A stretch of 64,000 nucleotides of DNA from Rhodospirillaceae bacterium. GTDB lineage: Bacteria; Pseudomonadota; Alphaproteobacteria; Thalassobaculales; Thalassobaculaceae. Both the position numbers and the translations under genes were made by a program. The notes under the pieces were generated by a model, which saw nothing but the letters and a program-made list of their open reading frames with translations, did not search any database and was not told where the DNA came from. Where the stretch lies: positions 558,001-622,000 of the forward strand of contig JAGYJX010000006.1 of the NCBI GenBank assembly GCA_018401495.1, read 5' to 3'. Positions 18,568-29,753 of this stretch are shown piece by piece (position 1 is the first letter of the stretch; each line of letters opens with the position of its first letter).

Positions 18568-19669
18568 TCAGCGGTTCACCAGCACGACGTCCACGCGGTC
18601 CTTTGGGGAATCGGGGTACGGTTGCCCAGGGCGCGCACGTCCATGCGCGTGCTCTGGATCTGCTTGTCGATCAGGTAGGCCCGCACCGCCAGGGCGCGCG
18701 AGAGCGACAGGCGGCGCGCCCGGTTGGCGTCGTCCTCGGTGCCGTCGGCGTAAGCCAGCAACTGCACGCGCAGCGTCTCGTCCCGGCGCAGGCGGGTCGC
18801 CAGGGCATCGAGGTCGCCGCGGGCGGTGTCCGGCAGCGCCGACTGGCCGCTGTCGAACGGCACGCGCACCAGATCGGCGCGCGCACCCTGTGACGACGGC
18901 GGCGCGGCCGGCGCCGCCGGGGCGGGCGTTGCCGCCGCCACCTGGTTCTGCGGTTCGGTGCGGACCGGCAAGGGCGGCGGCGGAGGAGCCGAGGCCCTGG
19001 CGGCGGCGGGTGCCGGCGGTGGCGGCGGAGCGCGCGGCGGCTCGGGGGCGGGCTGACCGCGGCCTGGGTGGTCGGCGCGGCGGGGCGCGTCGGGGCGGCA
19101 GCCACCGGGGCCGGCGGCGGGGTGGGCGCCGGCGCGGGACGCGGCTGCGCGGTCCGCGTTGGCTGGGGTGCCGGCTGGGCGGCTGGCTGGGTCGCGCGCT
19201 GGGGCGCCGGTTGCGGCGCGGCTGCCCGCTGCGTCGGTGGCTGTCTCAGCGTCGGAGCGATGTCACCCTGGCGCGGCGCGGCCGCGGCCTTGGGCAGGGA
19301 ATCCGGCAAAGGGGCGTAGCGGGGCGCGTCGGGACGGCGGAGCCAGTCCGGCGCCGGCGCGGAATCAACCCCGAGGGTCGGGGCGGGGCTGCCGGCCCGG
19401 CCAATGGTCCCGGTCGGCGCGGCCAGCGGCACTATCGACGACAGCGAGCGGGCGCGCGGGTCGTACCCGGTCTCGCCGACCGGCGTGCCCGGCCGCAGCA
19501 TCTCGGGCACCGTCGGCATCGGGCCGAGGCTGTCGAGGACGCTGGTGTCGACGGTGACGCCGCCGCGGCGGTCGCCGATCTGATAGGGCACCTGGGCCGA
19601 CGCGGTGCCGGCCGTGAGCGCCGCCGCCGCCGCGAGCGCAATCCCGGCAAGCGCGCGTGATCCCGTCAT
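18568..19669 (-). CDS. OmpA-family protein with Pro-rich linker (about two frameshifts)
   Basis: About 367 aa when joined. Signal peptide ending near TAGTASA, a Ser/Pro region, a long Pro/Ala/Gln-rich linker, then a C-terminal OmpA-like domain (RVPFDSGQSALPD, RVQLLAYADGTEDD, SLSRALAVRAYL). Frame changes fall in the C run near 19045 and near 18605; the joined end reads KDRVDVVLVNR. The second ATG (19669) is preferred since GGGAGGG touches the first. Transcribed just ahead of the MotA-like gene, so it probably belongs to the same envelope complex. Confidence 0.7.
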
Positions 19670-19760
19670 CATCCCTCCCGGTCGACATTCGACGAACGGT
19701 TATACCAGAGGCGACCCGCGCGACAACACCGTGCGCACCGACGACCGGTACGGGAAGGCT

Positions 19761-20579
19761 TCAGGCCGCGCCAGCCGCGGGGGTCGGGACTTTCAGGAGC
19801 TTCAGGATCGGGCCGTGCAACTGGTCGTTGGCCGCGACCACGTCGCCCGATTCGAGGATCTCGCTGCGACCGGCAAAGTCGCTGACGTAGCCGCCCGCCT
19901 CCCGGACCAGCAGCAGGCCGGCGGCGATGTCCCAGGGCTTCAGGCGCATCTCGAAGTAGCCGTCGAAGCGGCCGGCGGCCACCCAGGCGAGATCCAGGGC
20001 GGCGGCGCCGAACCGGCGGATGCCGGCGCAGTTCGCCATCACCGCGCGCTGGCGCGCCAGGAAGGTCGCGTGGTCGCCGCCGAGGCCGGTGACCGGGATG
20101 CCGGTGGCGAGCACCGCCTCCTGCAGGTGCCGGCGCCCCGACACGCGCAGCCGGCGGTCGTTCAGGAACGCGCCCTGGCCCTTCTCGGCCCAGAAGAACT
20201 CGTCGGTCAGCGGCTGGTAGACGGCGCCGGCGACGATCTCGCCGCGCTCCTCGGCGGCCACCGAGATCGCGAAGTGCGGGATGCCGTGCAGGAAGTTCAG
20301 GGTGCCGTCGAGCGGGTCGACGATCCAGCGCCGGCCGCGGTCGTCGTCGGTCTCGAAGGCGCCGGACTCCTCCAGCAGGAAACCGAACTCGGGACGGGCC
20401 CGGCCGAGTTCCTCCTTCAGGATGCGCTCGGCCTGATGGTCGGCGGTCGAGACGAAATCCACCGGCCCCTTCTTGGAGACCTGCAGGTTCTCGACCTCGC
20501 CGAAGTCGCGCTTGAGGCTGCGCGAGGCCTTCTGGCAGGCCTTGAAAACCACGTTGTAGAGAGCCGAACGGACGGCCAT
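19761..20579 (-). CDS. suhB: inositol monophosphatase family protein
   Basis: 272 aa, usual length. Mg-binding signature EESG near 70-73, IVDPLDGTLNF at about 86-96 and KPWDIAAGLLLVREAGG towards the C-terminus. Hydrolyses inositol-1-phosphate or a related phosphate; in bacteria SuhB can also act in rRNA transcription complexes. Intact and closely follows efp on the same strand. Confidence 0.9.
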   Translation of the reverse strand: MAVRSALYNVVFKACQKASRSLKRDFGEVENLQVSKKGPVDFVSTADHQAERILKEELGRARPEFGFLLEESGAFETDDDRGRRWIVDPLDGTLNFLHGIPHFAISVAAEERGEIVAGAVYQPLTDEFFWAEKGQGAFLNDRRLRVSGRRHLQEAVLATGIPVTGLGGDHATFLARQRAVMANCAGIRRFGAAALDLAWVAAGRFDGYFEMRLKPWDIAAGLLLVREAGGYVSDFAGRSEILESGDVVAANDQLHGPILKLLKVPTPAAGAA

Positions 20580-20649
20580 CGGCGATCTCCCGAAGGTAAT
20601 CTCGACGCGGCGGACCGACGGGGCCCGGCCGCGCGTCAGGGGGCGCGCG

Positions 20650-21216
20650 TCAGTTCTTGGCGCGTTCGACGTAGGTGGCGTCCTCGGGCTTCACCACCAC
20701 CCGGGTTCCGACCTCGATGAACGGCGGCACCAGGATCCGCACGCCGTTCTCGAGCACGGCGGGCTTGTACGAGCTGGAGGCGGTCTGGCCCTTCACCACG
20801 GCGTCGGCCTCGACGATCTCCATCACGACGGTCTCCGGCAGCACCACCGAGAGCGGCTCTTCCTCGTAGCTCTCGACCTGGACCACCATGCCGTCCTGCA
20901 GGAACGCGGCGGGGTCGCCCACCAGCTCGGCGTTCACCGTCGTCTGCTCGAAGGTCTCGCTGTCCATGAAGGTCAGCATGTCTTCCTCGCGGAACAGGAA
21001 GGTCGCCTGGCGCTGCTCCAGGCGCACCCGCTCGACCTGCTCGTCGGCGCGGAAGCGCTCGTTGAGCTTGGTGCCGGTGCGGATGTCCTTCATCTCGACC
21101 TGGTTGAACGCGCCGCCCTTGCCGGGCTTTACCGCCTGGGTCTTGGTGACGACCCAGAGCCGGCCCTGGTGCTCGACCACGTTGCCGACGCGCACCGCGT
21201 TGCCGTTGATCTTCAT
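20650..21216 (-). CDS. efp: translation elongation factor P
   Basis: 188 aa, full length. Three beta-barrel domains; [16 protein letters not shown] near 30-45 holds Lys33, the residue that is beta-lysylated by EpmA in organisms with that pathway. Relieves ribosome stalling at polyproline, which is fitting beside Pro-rich TolA and OmpA proteins in this genome. It heads the minus-strand group running to rpmE. Confidence 0.95.
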   Translation of the reverse strand: MKINGNAVRVGNVVEHQGRLWVVTKTQAVKPGKGGAFNQVEMKDIRTGTKLNERFRADEQVERVRLEQRQATFLFREEDMLTFMDSETFEQTTVNAELVGDPAAFLQDGMVVQVESYEEEPLSVVLPETVVMEIVEADAVVKGQTASSSYKPAVLENGVRILVPPFIEVGTRVVVKPEDATYVERAKN

Positions 21217-21267
21217 GGCCCGAATTCCGTAACTGACATGGGATGTCCGAGGACGCGCGGGCTTGTA

Positions 21268-22553
21268 TCAGGCGAGCGGCGCCGAGTCCACGGTCTGGGC
21301 CGCCAGCGCGTCATCCCGGCGTTCCAGCAGCCAGGCCCGCAACGCCGGGTCGCCGGCGAGATCGGCGGCGGCGGCGTAGTCGCGCGCCGCTTCGGCGCGC
21401 CGACCGGTGCCGGCCAGCAGGTGGCCGCAGGTGGCCCGGTACGGCTGGTAGCCGGCGGCCGCTTCGGGGTCGATGGTGTCCAGCAGGAGGAGACCGGCCG
21501 ACGGGCCGAACGCCCGGCCGTGGGCGGCGGCGCGGGCGACCCGCGCCCCCAGCGACCCGGTGTGCTCGACCAGCCGGTCGTACAGCCGCGCGATCGCCGC
21601 CCGGGTGTCGTCGCCGGTCAGCGCGCCCTGGACGTGCGCCGACTGGATGGCGGCCTCCAGCTGGAAGCGGCCGGGCCGGCGGTGCCGGGCGGCGAGACGC
21701 AGTTCCTGCTCGGCGCGGCGGATGTGGTCCCGCGACCAGCCGTCGGAAGACTGCTCGTGCAGCGGCACGTAGCGCCGGTCCGGCGACCGCCGGGCGCCGC
21801 GCCGGGCCTCGCAGTGCAGCAGCAGGGCGAGCAGGCCGCGCACCTCCGGCTGTTCCGGCATCAGCCCCGCCAGCGTCTCCGCCAGGTGGATCGCCTCGCC
21901 GGCGAGTTCCCGGCGGCGGTCGCAGGGCCCGTCACCGCCGTCCCAGCCGACCCCGTAGGCCGCGTACACGGCGTCGAGCACGGCGTCCAGGCGACCGGGC
22001 AGGTCCGGGAGATCGGGAAGCGCGAACCGGATGGCGGCGTCGCGGATCTTCGCCTTCGCCCGCACCAGGCGCTGCGCCATGGTCGCCGGGGCGACAACGA
22101 AGGCGGCGGCGATGCGCGCCGACTCGATTCCCAGCACGGTCTGCAGCATGAGCGGCGTGCGCACCCCGGCGTCGATCGCCGGATGCGCGCAGACGAACAT
22201 CAGCGCCAGCCGCTCGTCGGGGATCGAGCGCGCCACCGCCTCGGCGCGGGCGGCGGCGAGGCCTTCCTCCATCGCCCTTACCGAGGTTTCGGCGTCGTGC
22301 CGCACGCGCTGCCGGCGATGGGCGTCGCCGAGGCTCCGCCTGGCCACCGTCAGCAGCCAGGCCTCGGGTTCTCGGGCACGCCGTGTTCCGGCCAGCGTTC
22401 GAGCGCGGTGGCGAGCGCGCCGGCCAGGGCGTCCTCGGCGGCCGCGATGTCGCGCGAGCGCGATGCCAGCAGGGCGAGCAGCCGGCCGTAGCAGGAGCGC
22501 GCCACCCATTCGGCGGCCCGTCGCCCGTCGTCGGGGTGGCGCGTCTCCGGCAT
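21268..22553 (-). CDS. ECF42-type RNA polymerase sigma factor with C-terminal TPR-like domain (one frameshift)
   Basis: About 428 aa, far longer than usual ECF factors. Region 2 spans YGRLLALLASRSRDIAAAEDALAGAL, followed after the break by EAWLLTVARRSLGDAHRR. Region 4 contains MLQTVLGIESARIAAAFVVAPATMAQRLVRAK. A helical, repeat-like C-terminal half follows. This architecture and the adjacent YCII (DGPF) gene define group ECF42. The frame loses a base near 22367. No anti-sigma gene is present, typical for the group. Confidence 0.8.
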
Positions 22554-22566
22554 CGGCTGGCGGGCG

Positions 22567-22926
22567 TCAGCGCGCCGGTGGGCGGCAGCACCGGCCGTAC
22601 CTCGACGCTGCCGTAGGCGGCCGCCGGCGCCTTGGCCGCCCACTCCAGGGCGACGTCGAGGTCGGGCACGTCGATCACGAAGTAGCCGCCGAGCTGTTCC
22701 TTGCTGTCCGGGTAGGGACCGTCCTGCACGTCGCGCCGGCCGTCGCGCTGGCGCACGATGGTGGCGGTGTGCGGTGGCTGCAGCCCGTGCCCGTTGACGA
22801 TGACGCCGGCCCCGCCGAGGTCGTCGATGTAGGCCATCCAGGCCCCCAGTAGGCCGGCCCGGCCTCGGGGTGATCGCGCTCGGAGAACTTCGCCTCGGAT
22901 TCCTTGAAAATCAGCATGTACTGCAT
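22567..22926 (-). CDS. YCII-related (DGPF) protein, partner of the ECF42 factor (frameshifted)
   Basis: About 118 aa. MQYMLIFKESEAKFSERD, then after a break near 22850 MAYIDDLGGAGVIVNG, then VQDGPYPDSKEQLGGYFVIDV with the DGP motif, ending near VEVRPVLPP. A second frame change near the end is needed to use the stop at 22567. YCII/DGPF proteins are habitually encoded beside ECF42 sigma genes; their biochemical role is unclear. Confidence 0.7.
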
Positions 22927-23047
22927 GGCTGCGACCCTTCGCTGGACATCGTGTCGGCCGGCACCGCGCCGCCCGTCGACTCCATGAAGTTTCGCGACCC
23001 TCGGTTTCGACAGAAGGCGGCGGCGGGCGACAAATAAAGTCGCGACG

Positions 23048-23752
23048 CTATACGGCGCCGCCGGACTGCTGGATGTCGGCCGCCATGGCGTGCTGGAACG
23101 CCCGGACCGCGGCACCCGGCCCGTCGGGGTGGTTCCAGACGGATCCGACCACCGCCAGGAAGTCGGCGCCGGCCTCGACCAGCGGGCGGCAGTTCTGCGG
23201 GGTGATGCCGCCGATCGCGACGCAGGGAGCGAGCGCGAAGGTCTGCCACCACTCCAGGATCTCCAGGGGCGCCTGGGTCTTGGCCTGCTTGGTGTCGGTC
23301 GCGAAGAAGGCGCCGAACGCCACGTAGTCGGCGCCCGCCTCGGCCGCCTCGATCGCCAGGTGACGGCTGGCGTGGCAGGTGACGCCGATCATCGCCCGGC
23401 CGCCGAGCAGCCGGCGCGCCTCGGCGTACGGGGTGTCGTCCTGGCCGACGTGGACGCCGTCGCAGCCGGTGTCCAGCGCCAGACGGGCGCTGTCGTTCAT
23501 CAGCACCGGAACGCCGCGGGCGTGCGCCACCGGCAGCAGCCGCGCCGTCGCCCGCCGCACGGTGTCGTCGTCGGCGTCCTTCAGGCGGATCTGCAGGCAG
23601 GCCACCGGGCCGGCGTCGAGCGCCTCGGCCAGCCTATCGGCGAAGCCGTCGAGGTCGTCGATCCGGGGCGGGGTGATCAGGTAGAGCTGGGTCGGGGCGC
23701 GCTCTTCCGGCGCCTCCGACCCAGTCTTTGCCGCGTCGCCGCGACCGCTCAC
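23048..23752 (-). CDS. thiE: thiamine-phosphate synthase
   Basis: 234 aa. TIM-barrel enzyme that joins hydroxymethylpyrimidine diphosphate and thiazole phosphate. [11 protein letters not shown] at the first strand, [26 protein letters not shown], and [28 protein letters not shown] phosphate-binding end. Its start overlaps the aldolase stop by 4 bases. A first N-terminal stretch of about 20 residues is likely disordered. Confidence 0.9.
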   Translation of the reverse strand: MSGRGDAAKTGSEAPEERAPTQLYLITPPRIDDLDGFADRLAEALDAGPVACLQIRLKDADDDTVRRATARLLPVAHARGVPVLMNDSARLALDTGCDGVHVGQDDTPYAEARRLLGGRAMIGVTCHASRHLAIEAAEAGADYVAFGAFFATDTKQAKTQAPLEILEWWQTFALAPCVAIGGITPQNCRPLVEAGADFLAVVGSVWNHPDGPGAAVRAFQHAMAADIQQSGGAV

Positions 23753-24678
23753 GCCTTGCCGCGGTAGATGTCGATGATCTGGCCGAGCATCGAGAGCGCT
23801 TCCTCGCGCGGGCGCTGGAAGGTGTTGCGGCCGATGATCGAACCGTTGGCCCCGCCGTCGGCGAGCTCGCGGATCTCGGCCAGGATGCCCTCGAGGTCCT
23901 TCGACTCGCCGCCCGAGAACACCACGATGCGGCGGCCGTCGAACGACGACTGGATGACGTGCCGGACCCGGTCGGCCAAGGTGTCGGTCTTGATCTTCTG
24001 GGCGTCGTAGACCTTCTTGGCGGCGTCCAGCTCGAGGTTGGCCTTCGGCGGCTTCACCTTGATGATGTGCGCGCCCATCATCGCCGCCATGTGCGCGGCG
24101 TAGGCGCAGATGTCGACGGCGGTCTCGCCCTCCTTCGACAGGTTGCCGCCGCGCGGGTACGACCAGATGACGACCGCGATGCCGACCGACTTGGCTTCCT
24201 CGGCCATCTCGCGGATCTGGCCCATCATGTCGAAGGCCACGTCGGAGCCCGGGTAGATCGTGAAGCCGATGGCCGAGCAGCCGAGCCGCAGCGCGTCGCC
24301 GACCGAGCCGGTGAGGGCCTGGGACGGGCCCTCCTTCTCGCGCGACAGGCTGTTGGAGGAGTTGACCTTGAGGATCGTCGGGATGGCGCCGGCGAAGCTG
24401 TCGGCGCCGGCCTCGATCATGCCGAGCGGGGCGGCGTAGGCCGACAGCCCGGCGTCGATCGCCAGCTTGAAGTGGTAGTGCGGGTCGTAGGCCGCCGGGT
24501 TCGGCGCGAAGCTGCGCGCCGGGCCGTGCTCGAAGCCCTGGTCGACCGGCAGGATCACCAGCTTGCCGGTGCCGCCCAGCTTGCCCTGCATCAGGATGCG
24601 GGCGAGGTTGGCCTTGGTGCCGGGGTTGTCGCTCTCGTAGTAGTCCAGGATCTTCTTGACCCGCTGGGTGATCTTCAT
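23749..24678 (-). CDS. fba: class I fructose-bisphosphate aldolase (archaeal/DhnA type)
   Basis: 309 aa. Cleaves fructose 1,6-bisphosphate by a Schiff base. The region [11 protein letters not shown] (about 204-213) carries the active lysine; VDQGFEHGP near 45-53 and VVFSGGES with [10 protein letters not shown] phosphate loops follow the DhnA/FbaB family. Located directly after gap, in the order tkt-gap-fba-thiE. Confidence 0.9.
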   Translation of the reverse strand: MKITQRVKKILDYYESDNPGTKANLARILMQGKLGGTGKLVILPVDQGFEHGPARSFAPNPAAYDPHYHFKLAIDAGLSAYAAPLGMIEAGADSFAGAIPTILKVNSSNSLSREKEGPSQALTGSVGDALRLGCSAIGFTIYPGSDVAFDMMGQIREMAEEAKSVGIAVVIWSYPRGGNLSKEGETAVDICAYAAHMAAMMGAHIIKVKPPKANLELDAAKKVYDAQKIKTDTLADRVRHVIQSSFDGRRIVVFSGGESKDLEGILAEIRELADGGANGSIIGRNTFQRPREEALSMLGQIIDIYRGKA

Positions 24679-24730
24679 CGTCGTCTCCTTGGGATCCGGC
24701 AGGCGGCCTACGGTCGGGTGATGTCGGGGC

Positions 24731-25741
<1,011 letters not shown>

Positions 25742-25809
25742 GGCCACCTCCTCCTCGGAACCTACGTAAACCACCACCGGCGGAACGGGTTGCGTTCGCC
25801 GGCCGGCGG

Positions 25810-27839
25810 TCAGTTCTTGCGCGCCGCCACCAGGCGGCGGGCCTCGGCGGCCACCGCCTCCGGCGTGATGCCGAAATGCTCGTACAGCGCCTCGTACGGG
25901 CCGGAAGCGCCGAAACCGGACATGCCGACGAAGCCGCCGTCGCGGCCGATGTCGGCGTCCCACGGCATCCGCACGCCCGCCTCGACAGCGATCCGGACCG
26001 CGCCGGCGCCCAGGACCTGGGCGCGGTAGTCGGCATCCTGGGCCGCGAACAGCTCCCGGCACGGCATCGACACCAGGGCGGCGGCGATGCCCTCACCGGC
26101 CAGGATCTCGCGGGCCTTGCGGGCGATGTCGACCTCCGAACCGGTGGCGATCAGCGTCACCTGCCGCACGCCGTCGGCCTCCAGCAGGACGTAGCCGCCG
26201 CGCCGAGCCCGGTTCTCGCCGGAATGCACGGTGCGGACCGCCGGCAGGTTCTGGCGGGTCAGCGCCAGCACCGACGGGCCGTCGCGGCGTTCCAGCGCCA
26301 GCTGCCAGCACTCGGCGGTCTCGACCGCGTCGGCCGGCCGGTGGACGTGCAGGTTCGGGATGCAGCGCAGCGACGCCAGATGCTCCGACCGGCTGGTGGG
26401 TCGGACCGTCCTCGCCGAGGCCGATGGAGTCGTGGGTCATCACGAACACCGCGCGGATGCCCATCAGGGCGGCGAGGCGGATCGACGGCCGGCAGTAGTC
26501 GGCGAACACCAGGAAGGTGCCGCCGTAGGGGATCACCCCGCCGTGCAGCGCCATGCCGTTCATCGCCGCCGCCATGGCGTGCTCGCGGACCCCGTAGTGG
26601 ACGTAGCCGCCGCCCCGGTTGTCGCGCCCGAACACGCCCTGGGTCTTGACCTTGGTGTTGTTCGATCCCGACAGGTCGGCCGAACCGCCGAGCAGTTCCG
26701 GCAGCGCCGGGGCGATCGCCTCCAGCGCGCGCTGCGAGGCGACCCGCGTCGCGATCTTCGGCGGGTCCGAGGCCAGCGACGCCTTGAGCGACTGCACCGC
26801 GTCGGACAGCGCCGCCGGCAGCTCGCCGGCGATCACCCGCTCGAACTCGGCGCGGACCGTCGGATCGGCCGCCTCCAGCCGTCCGAGCCAGTCCTCGCTG
26901 TCGACCGCGCCACGGTTGCCGAGCGCCAGCCCGGCGGCGCGGACCGCCGGCGGGATCTCGAACGGCGGCGTGCGGCCAGCCGAGCGCCTCGCGGGCCCCC
27001 GCGATCTCCTTGGCGCCGAGCGGCGCGCCGTGGCTGCCGGCGGTGCCGGCCTTGGTCGGGGCGCCGAAGCCGATGGTGGTCCGGCAGGCGATCAGCGACG
27101 GCCGCGCGTCGGCGGCCGCCTCGGCCAGCGCCGCCGACAGCGCCGCCGGGTCGTGGCCGTCGGCCGCCACCACGTGCCAGCCGTAGGAGCGGAAGCGGGC
27201 CTGCACGTCGTCGGAGATCGACAGGCTGGTCGGCCCGTCGATCGAGATCTCGTTGTCGTCCCACAGCACGTTCAGCCGCCCGAGCCCGAGATGCCCGGCC
27301 AGCGAGGCCGCCTCGTGGCTGATGCCCTCCATCAGGCAGCCGTCGCCGGCGATCACCCAGGTGCGGTGGTCGACCAGGTCGTCGCCGAAGCGGGCGTTCA
27401 GGTGGCGCTCGGCGATCGCCATGCCGACGGCGTTGCCGAAGCCCTGGCCGAGCGGGCCGGTGGTGGTCTCGATGCCGGCGGCGTGGCCGTACTCCGGGTG
27501 GCCGGCGGTCTTCGAGCCGAGCTGGCGGAACCGCTTCAGCTCGTCGATCGTCATCCCCGGGTAGCCGGTCAGGTGCAGCAGCGCGTACAGCAGCATCGAG
27601 CCGTGGCCCGCCGACAGCACGAAGCGGTCGCGGTCCGGCCAGTCCGGGCGGCGGGGATCGAAGCGCAGCTGCTCGGCGAACAGCACGATGGCGGCGTCGG
27701 CCATGCCCATCGGCATGCCGGGGTGGCCGGAGCTGGCGGCCTCCACGGCGTCCATGGCAAGCGCGCGGATCGCGTTCGCGAGGGATTTCTGGTCGCCGGG
27801 GGTCAGAGCGGCGCCGCGGACCGGAGGATTGGATGTCAT
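25810..27839 (-). CDS. tkt: transketolase (two frameshifts)
   Basis: About 675 aa when joined. Thiamine-diphosphate enzyme transferring two-carbon units. [48 protein letters not shown] (ThDP motif) and, in the second domain, [19 protein letters not shown] are typical. Frame breaks near 26963 (after EALGWPH) and 26392 (after DGPTHQPV), each one extra base. First gene of the tkt-gap-fba-thiE set; the IS lies just upstream of its promoter. Confidence 0.92.
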
Positions 27840-27896
27840 GGCGCGTGTCGCGAGGTCGGGGGCGGGCCGGACTCGGGCCGGGCCTGGGTGGCGCGG

Positions 27897-27925
27897 AACA
27901 TGCCGATGCCGGGTCCGCGCGTCAA
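27897..27925 (-). promoter_or_regulatory. candidate tkt promoter abutting the IS target site
   Basis: On the minus strand TTGACG (27925-27920), 17-base spacer, CATGTT (27902-27897). The -35 box touches the 16-bp target duplication of the IS. The -10 is weak. Confidence 0.4.
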
Positions 27926-27941
27926 GGTGGGCGTGGCGCCG
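27926..27941 (+). repeat. 16-bp target site duplication, left copy
   Basis: GGTGGGCGTGGCGCCG, identical to 29333-29348 on the other side of the IS. Exact flanking copies indicate recent insertion. Confidence 0.85.
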
Positions 27942-28021
27942 TGTGGCTGACTCACGATCTGTCCGGATTTTGTAGCTCGTGAAATGTCCGGTTTTTGAAC
28001 CGCTCCAATCAGGGGGCGTGG

Positions 28022-29197
28022 ATGAACCGGGCACGAGTGCTGCAAGGGGTACGTCAGTTGCGATTTGAAGCGCTTCTTGATCGCCATGAACGTGGTGATC
28101 TGAGCCAGTTGGAGGCGGCTCAGATGCTCGGCGTGTCGGAGCGGACGTTCCGGCGCTGGCGGGATCGGCTTCGCGACGAGGGTCCGGTGGGGTTGGTCGA
28201 CCGTCGGATTGGCAAGCCGTCGAGCCGCCGGGCCTCACCGGTTGAGATCGCGCGGATGCTAGGGCTTTACCAGGAGCGCTACAGCGACTTCACGGTGAAG
28301 CACTTCCACGAGCAGCTTGTGAAGCGTCACAACTACAAGCTCGGCTACACGGTGACCCGTGTGAACCTTCAGGCGGCGGGCTTGGTGAGGCCGGCGCCTC
28401 GGCGCTCGGCGCACCGCCGCAAGCGGCCGCGGCGTGCGCTGCCGGGGGAGATGCTGCATCAGGACGCCTCGCGCTTTGCGTGGCTCTCAGGCGACGCGCG
28501 CGAATACGATCTGGTGGTCACCCTGGACGACGCGACCAGCGCGATCTACTCGGCCTTCCTGGTCGAGGAAGAAGGCACCGCGTCGAGCCTTCGGGGGTTG
28601 GGCGAGGTGCTCGAGCGGCACGGCCTGTTTCACGAGCTCTACACCGATCGCGGCAGCCACTACTTCTACACCCCGAAGGCTGGCGAGACGGTCTCCAAGA
28701 CGGTACTCACCCAGGTTGGGCGGGCGCTGGCAGAACTCGGCATCCATCATATCGCGGCCTACTCTCCGGAGGCGCGCGGCCGCTCGGAACGCGCCTTCCG
28801 CACGCTGCAGGATCGCCTGCCCAAGGAACTGCGGCTCGCCGGGATCACCACCGCAGCGGCCGCCAACCGCTGGATCGCCGAGACTTACATCGCGGACTAC
28901 AACGCCCGCTTCGCCGTCGCCGCCGAAGGAGCCGGCACCGCCTTCGTGGCGATCGATGAGGATGCCTGGCGAGACGCCATGTGCGTCCAGGACTACCGCC
29001 AGGTCGGCAACGACAACACCGTGCGCTGGAAAGGCCGTATCCTGCAAATCCCGCCGAGCCGCCTGCGCCCGCACTTCGTGCGCGCCAAGGTCCGCCTGAA
29101 CGAGTACCCGGATGGCGCCATCGCCCTGTTCTGGGGACCGCACCGCATCGCCGACTTCCCGCCTCTCAAAGAGGAACAGACCGACATGGCCGCGTGA
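28022..29197 (+). CDS. ISNCY/IS1202-family transposase
   Basis: 391 aa, intact. N-terminal helix-turn-helix ([21 protein letters not shown], about 28-48), then an integrase core: Asp148 in LHQDASRF, Asp209 in YTDRGSHY and Glu256 in ARGRSERAF, a DDE triad. A C-terminal beta region has [10 protein letters not shown]. Base composition is like the host's. The intact frame and perfect target duplication suggest it could be active. Confidence 0.9.
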   Translation: MNRARVLQGVRQLRFEALLDRHERGDLSQLEAAQMLGVSERTFRRWRDRLRDEGPVGLVDRRIGKPSSRRASPVEIARMLGLYQERYSDFTVKHFHEQLVKRHNYKLGYTVTRVNLQAAGLVRPAPRRSAHRRKRPRRALPGEMLHQDASRFAWLSGDAREYDLVVTLDDATSAIYSAFLVEEEGTASSLRGLGEVLERHGLFHELYTDRGSHYFYTPKAGETVSKTVLTQVGRALAELGIHHIAAYSPEARGRSERAFRTLQDRLPKELRLAGITTAAAANRWIAETYIADYNARFAVAAEGAGTAFVAIDEDAWRDAMCVQDYRQVGNDNTVRWKGRILQIPPSRLRPHFVRAKVRLNEYPDGAIALFWGPHRIADFPPLKEEQTDMAA

Positions 29198-29213
29198 ACC
29201 GCTTCGATGCGCC

Positions 29214-29270
29214 AGCCCAGTGGGCCAGCCTACGGCCGCCTACGGCGACCTCCGGCTGGCCCACTGGGCT
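29214..29270 (+). repeat. 17-bp perfect hairpin downstream of the transposase gene
   Basis: AGCCCAGTGGGCCAGCC (29214-29230) and its exact inverse complement (29254-29270) with a 23-base loop, inside the IS and 16 bases after the transposase stop. It may end transposase mRNA or block outward reading; no T run follows. Confidence 0.7.
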
Positions 29271-29332
29271 CTTCAACGGAAGCGGACAGATCACGCGCTA
29301 CAGATACCGGACAACTTGACGCGTCAGCTACA

Positions 29333-29348
29333 GGTGGGCGTGGCGCCG
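29333..29348 (+). repeat. 16-bp target site duplication, right copy
   Basis: GGTGGGCGTGGCGCCG, identical to the copy at 27926-27941. Confidence 0.85.
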
Positions 29349-29380
29349 GCGAGCCCGGAAACCGCCGCGCGCCGGCCGCG

Positions 29381-29410
29381 TTGACGGGCCGACCCGGTCG
29401 CCGGTATCGT
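29381..29410 (+). promoter_or_regulatory. candidate promoter for the DUF4164-zapA operon
   Basis: TTGACG (29381-29386), 18-base spacer, TATCGT (29405-29410), about 115 bases before the DUF4164 start. No other gene lies between the transposase stop (29197) and 29526: this stretch holds the IS right end, the target repeat and this promoter. Confidence 0.45.
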
Positions 29411-29525
29411 GCGACGCTTCAAGGTCGCGGGCTTATGCCTTGAAAATCGACGTCTCGGTGAAAGTCCAACCCGAAAGTCGACGGCCGGGCGACGGCGCGA
29501 TCTCGAACCAACAGAGGCAGCTCAC

Positions 29526-29750
29526 ATGTCGCGACTTGCGACGGCACGGGACAGGCTGGAGAAGGCGGTGACCCGTCTGGAGGCCGTCCTCGACGACCTG
29601 GGTGACGCCGACGCCGTCGGCGACGCCGCCCTGAAAGCCGAGTTGGGCGCCCTCAAGCGCGACTACGCGGCCCTCGCCGAGACCGCCGCCGAGGTCGACG
29701 GCCGGCTGCAGAGCACCATCGGACGCCTGGAAATCGTGCTGGAGAACTGA
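29526..29750 (+). CDS. DUF4164 small coiled-coil protein
   Basis: 74 aa, one long predicted helix (RLATARDRLEKAVTRLEAVL, later AETAAEVDGRLQSTIGRLE). This fits DUF4164, regularly found directly upstream of zapA in alphaproteobacteria. Its role is unknown; a ZapA/ZapB-like cell-division link is an inference from position. It is 3 bases from the zapA start. Confidence 0.75.
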   Translation: MSRLATARDRLEKAVTRLEAVLDDLGDADAVGDAALKAELGALKRDYAALAETAAEVDGRLQSTIGRLEIVLEN

Positions 29751-29753
29751 CGC

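Larger units (their letters stand above)
27942..29332 (+). mobile_element. insertion sequence of the IS1202/ISNCY type, 1391 bp
   Basis: Ends TGTGGCTGAC (left) and, on the opposite strand, TGTAGCTGAC (right), giving imperfect terminal inverted repeats. Subterminal TGTCCGG copies lie inside both ends, spaced about 25 bases. A 16-bp direct repeat flanks it exactly. Target duplications of this size are reported for the ISTde1 group of the IS1202 family (recall). One intact transposase gene fills it. It inserted between two divergent promoters. Confidence 0.88.
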
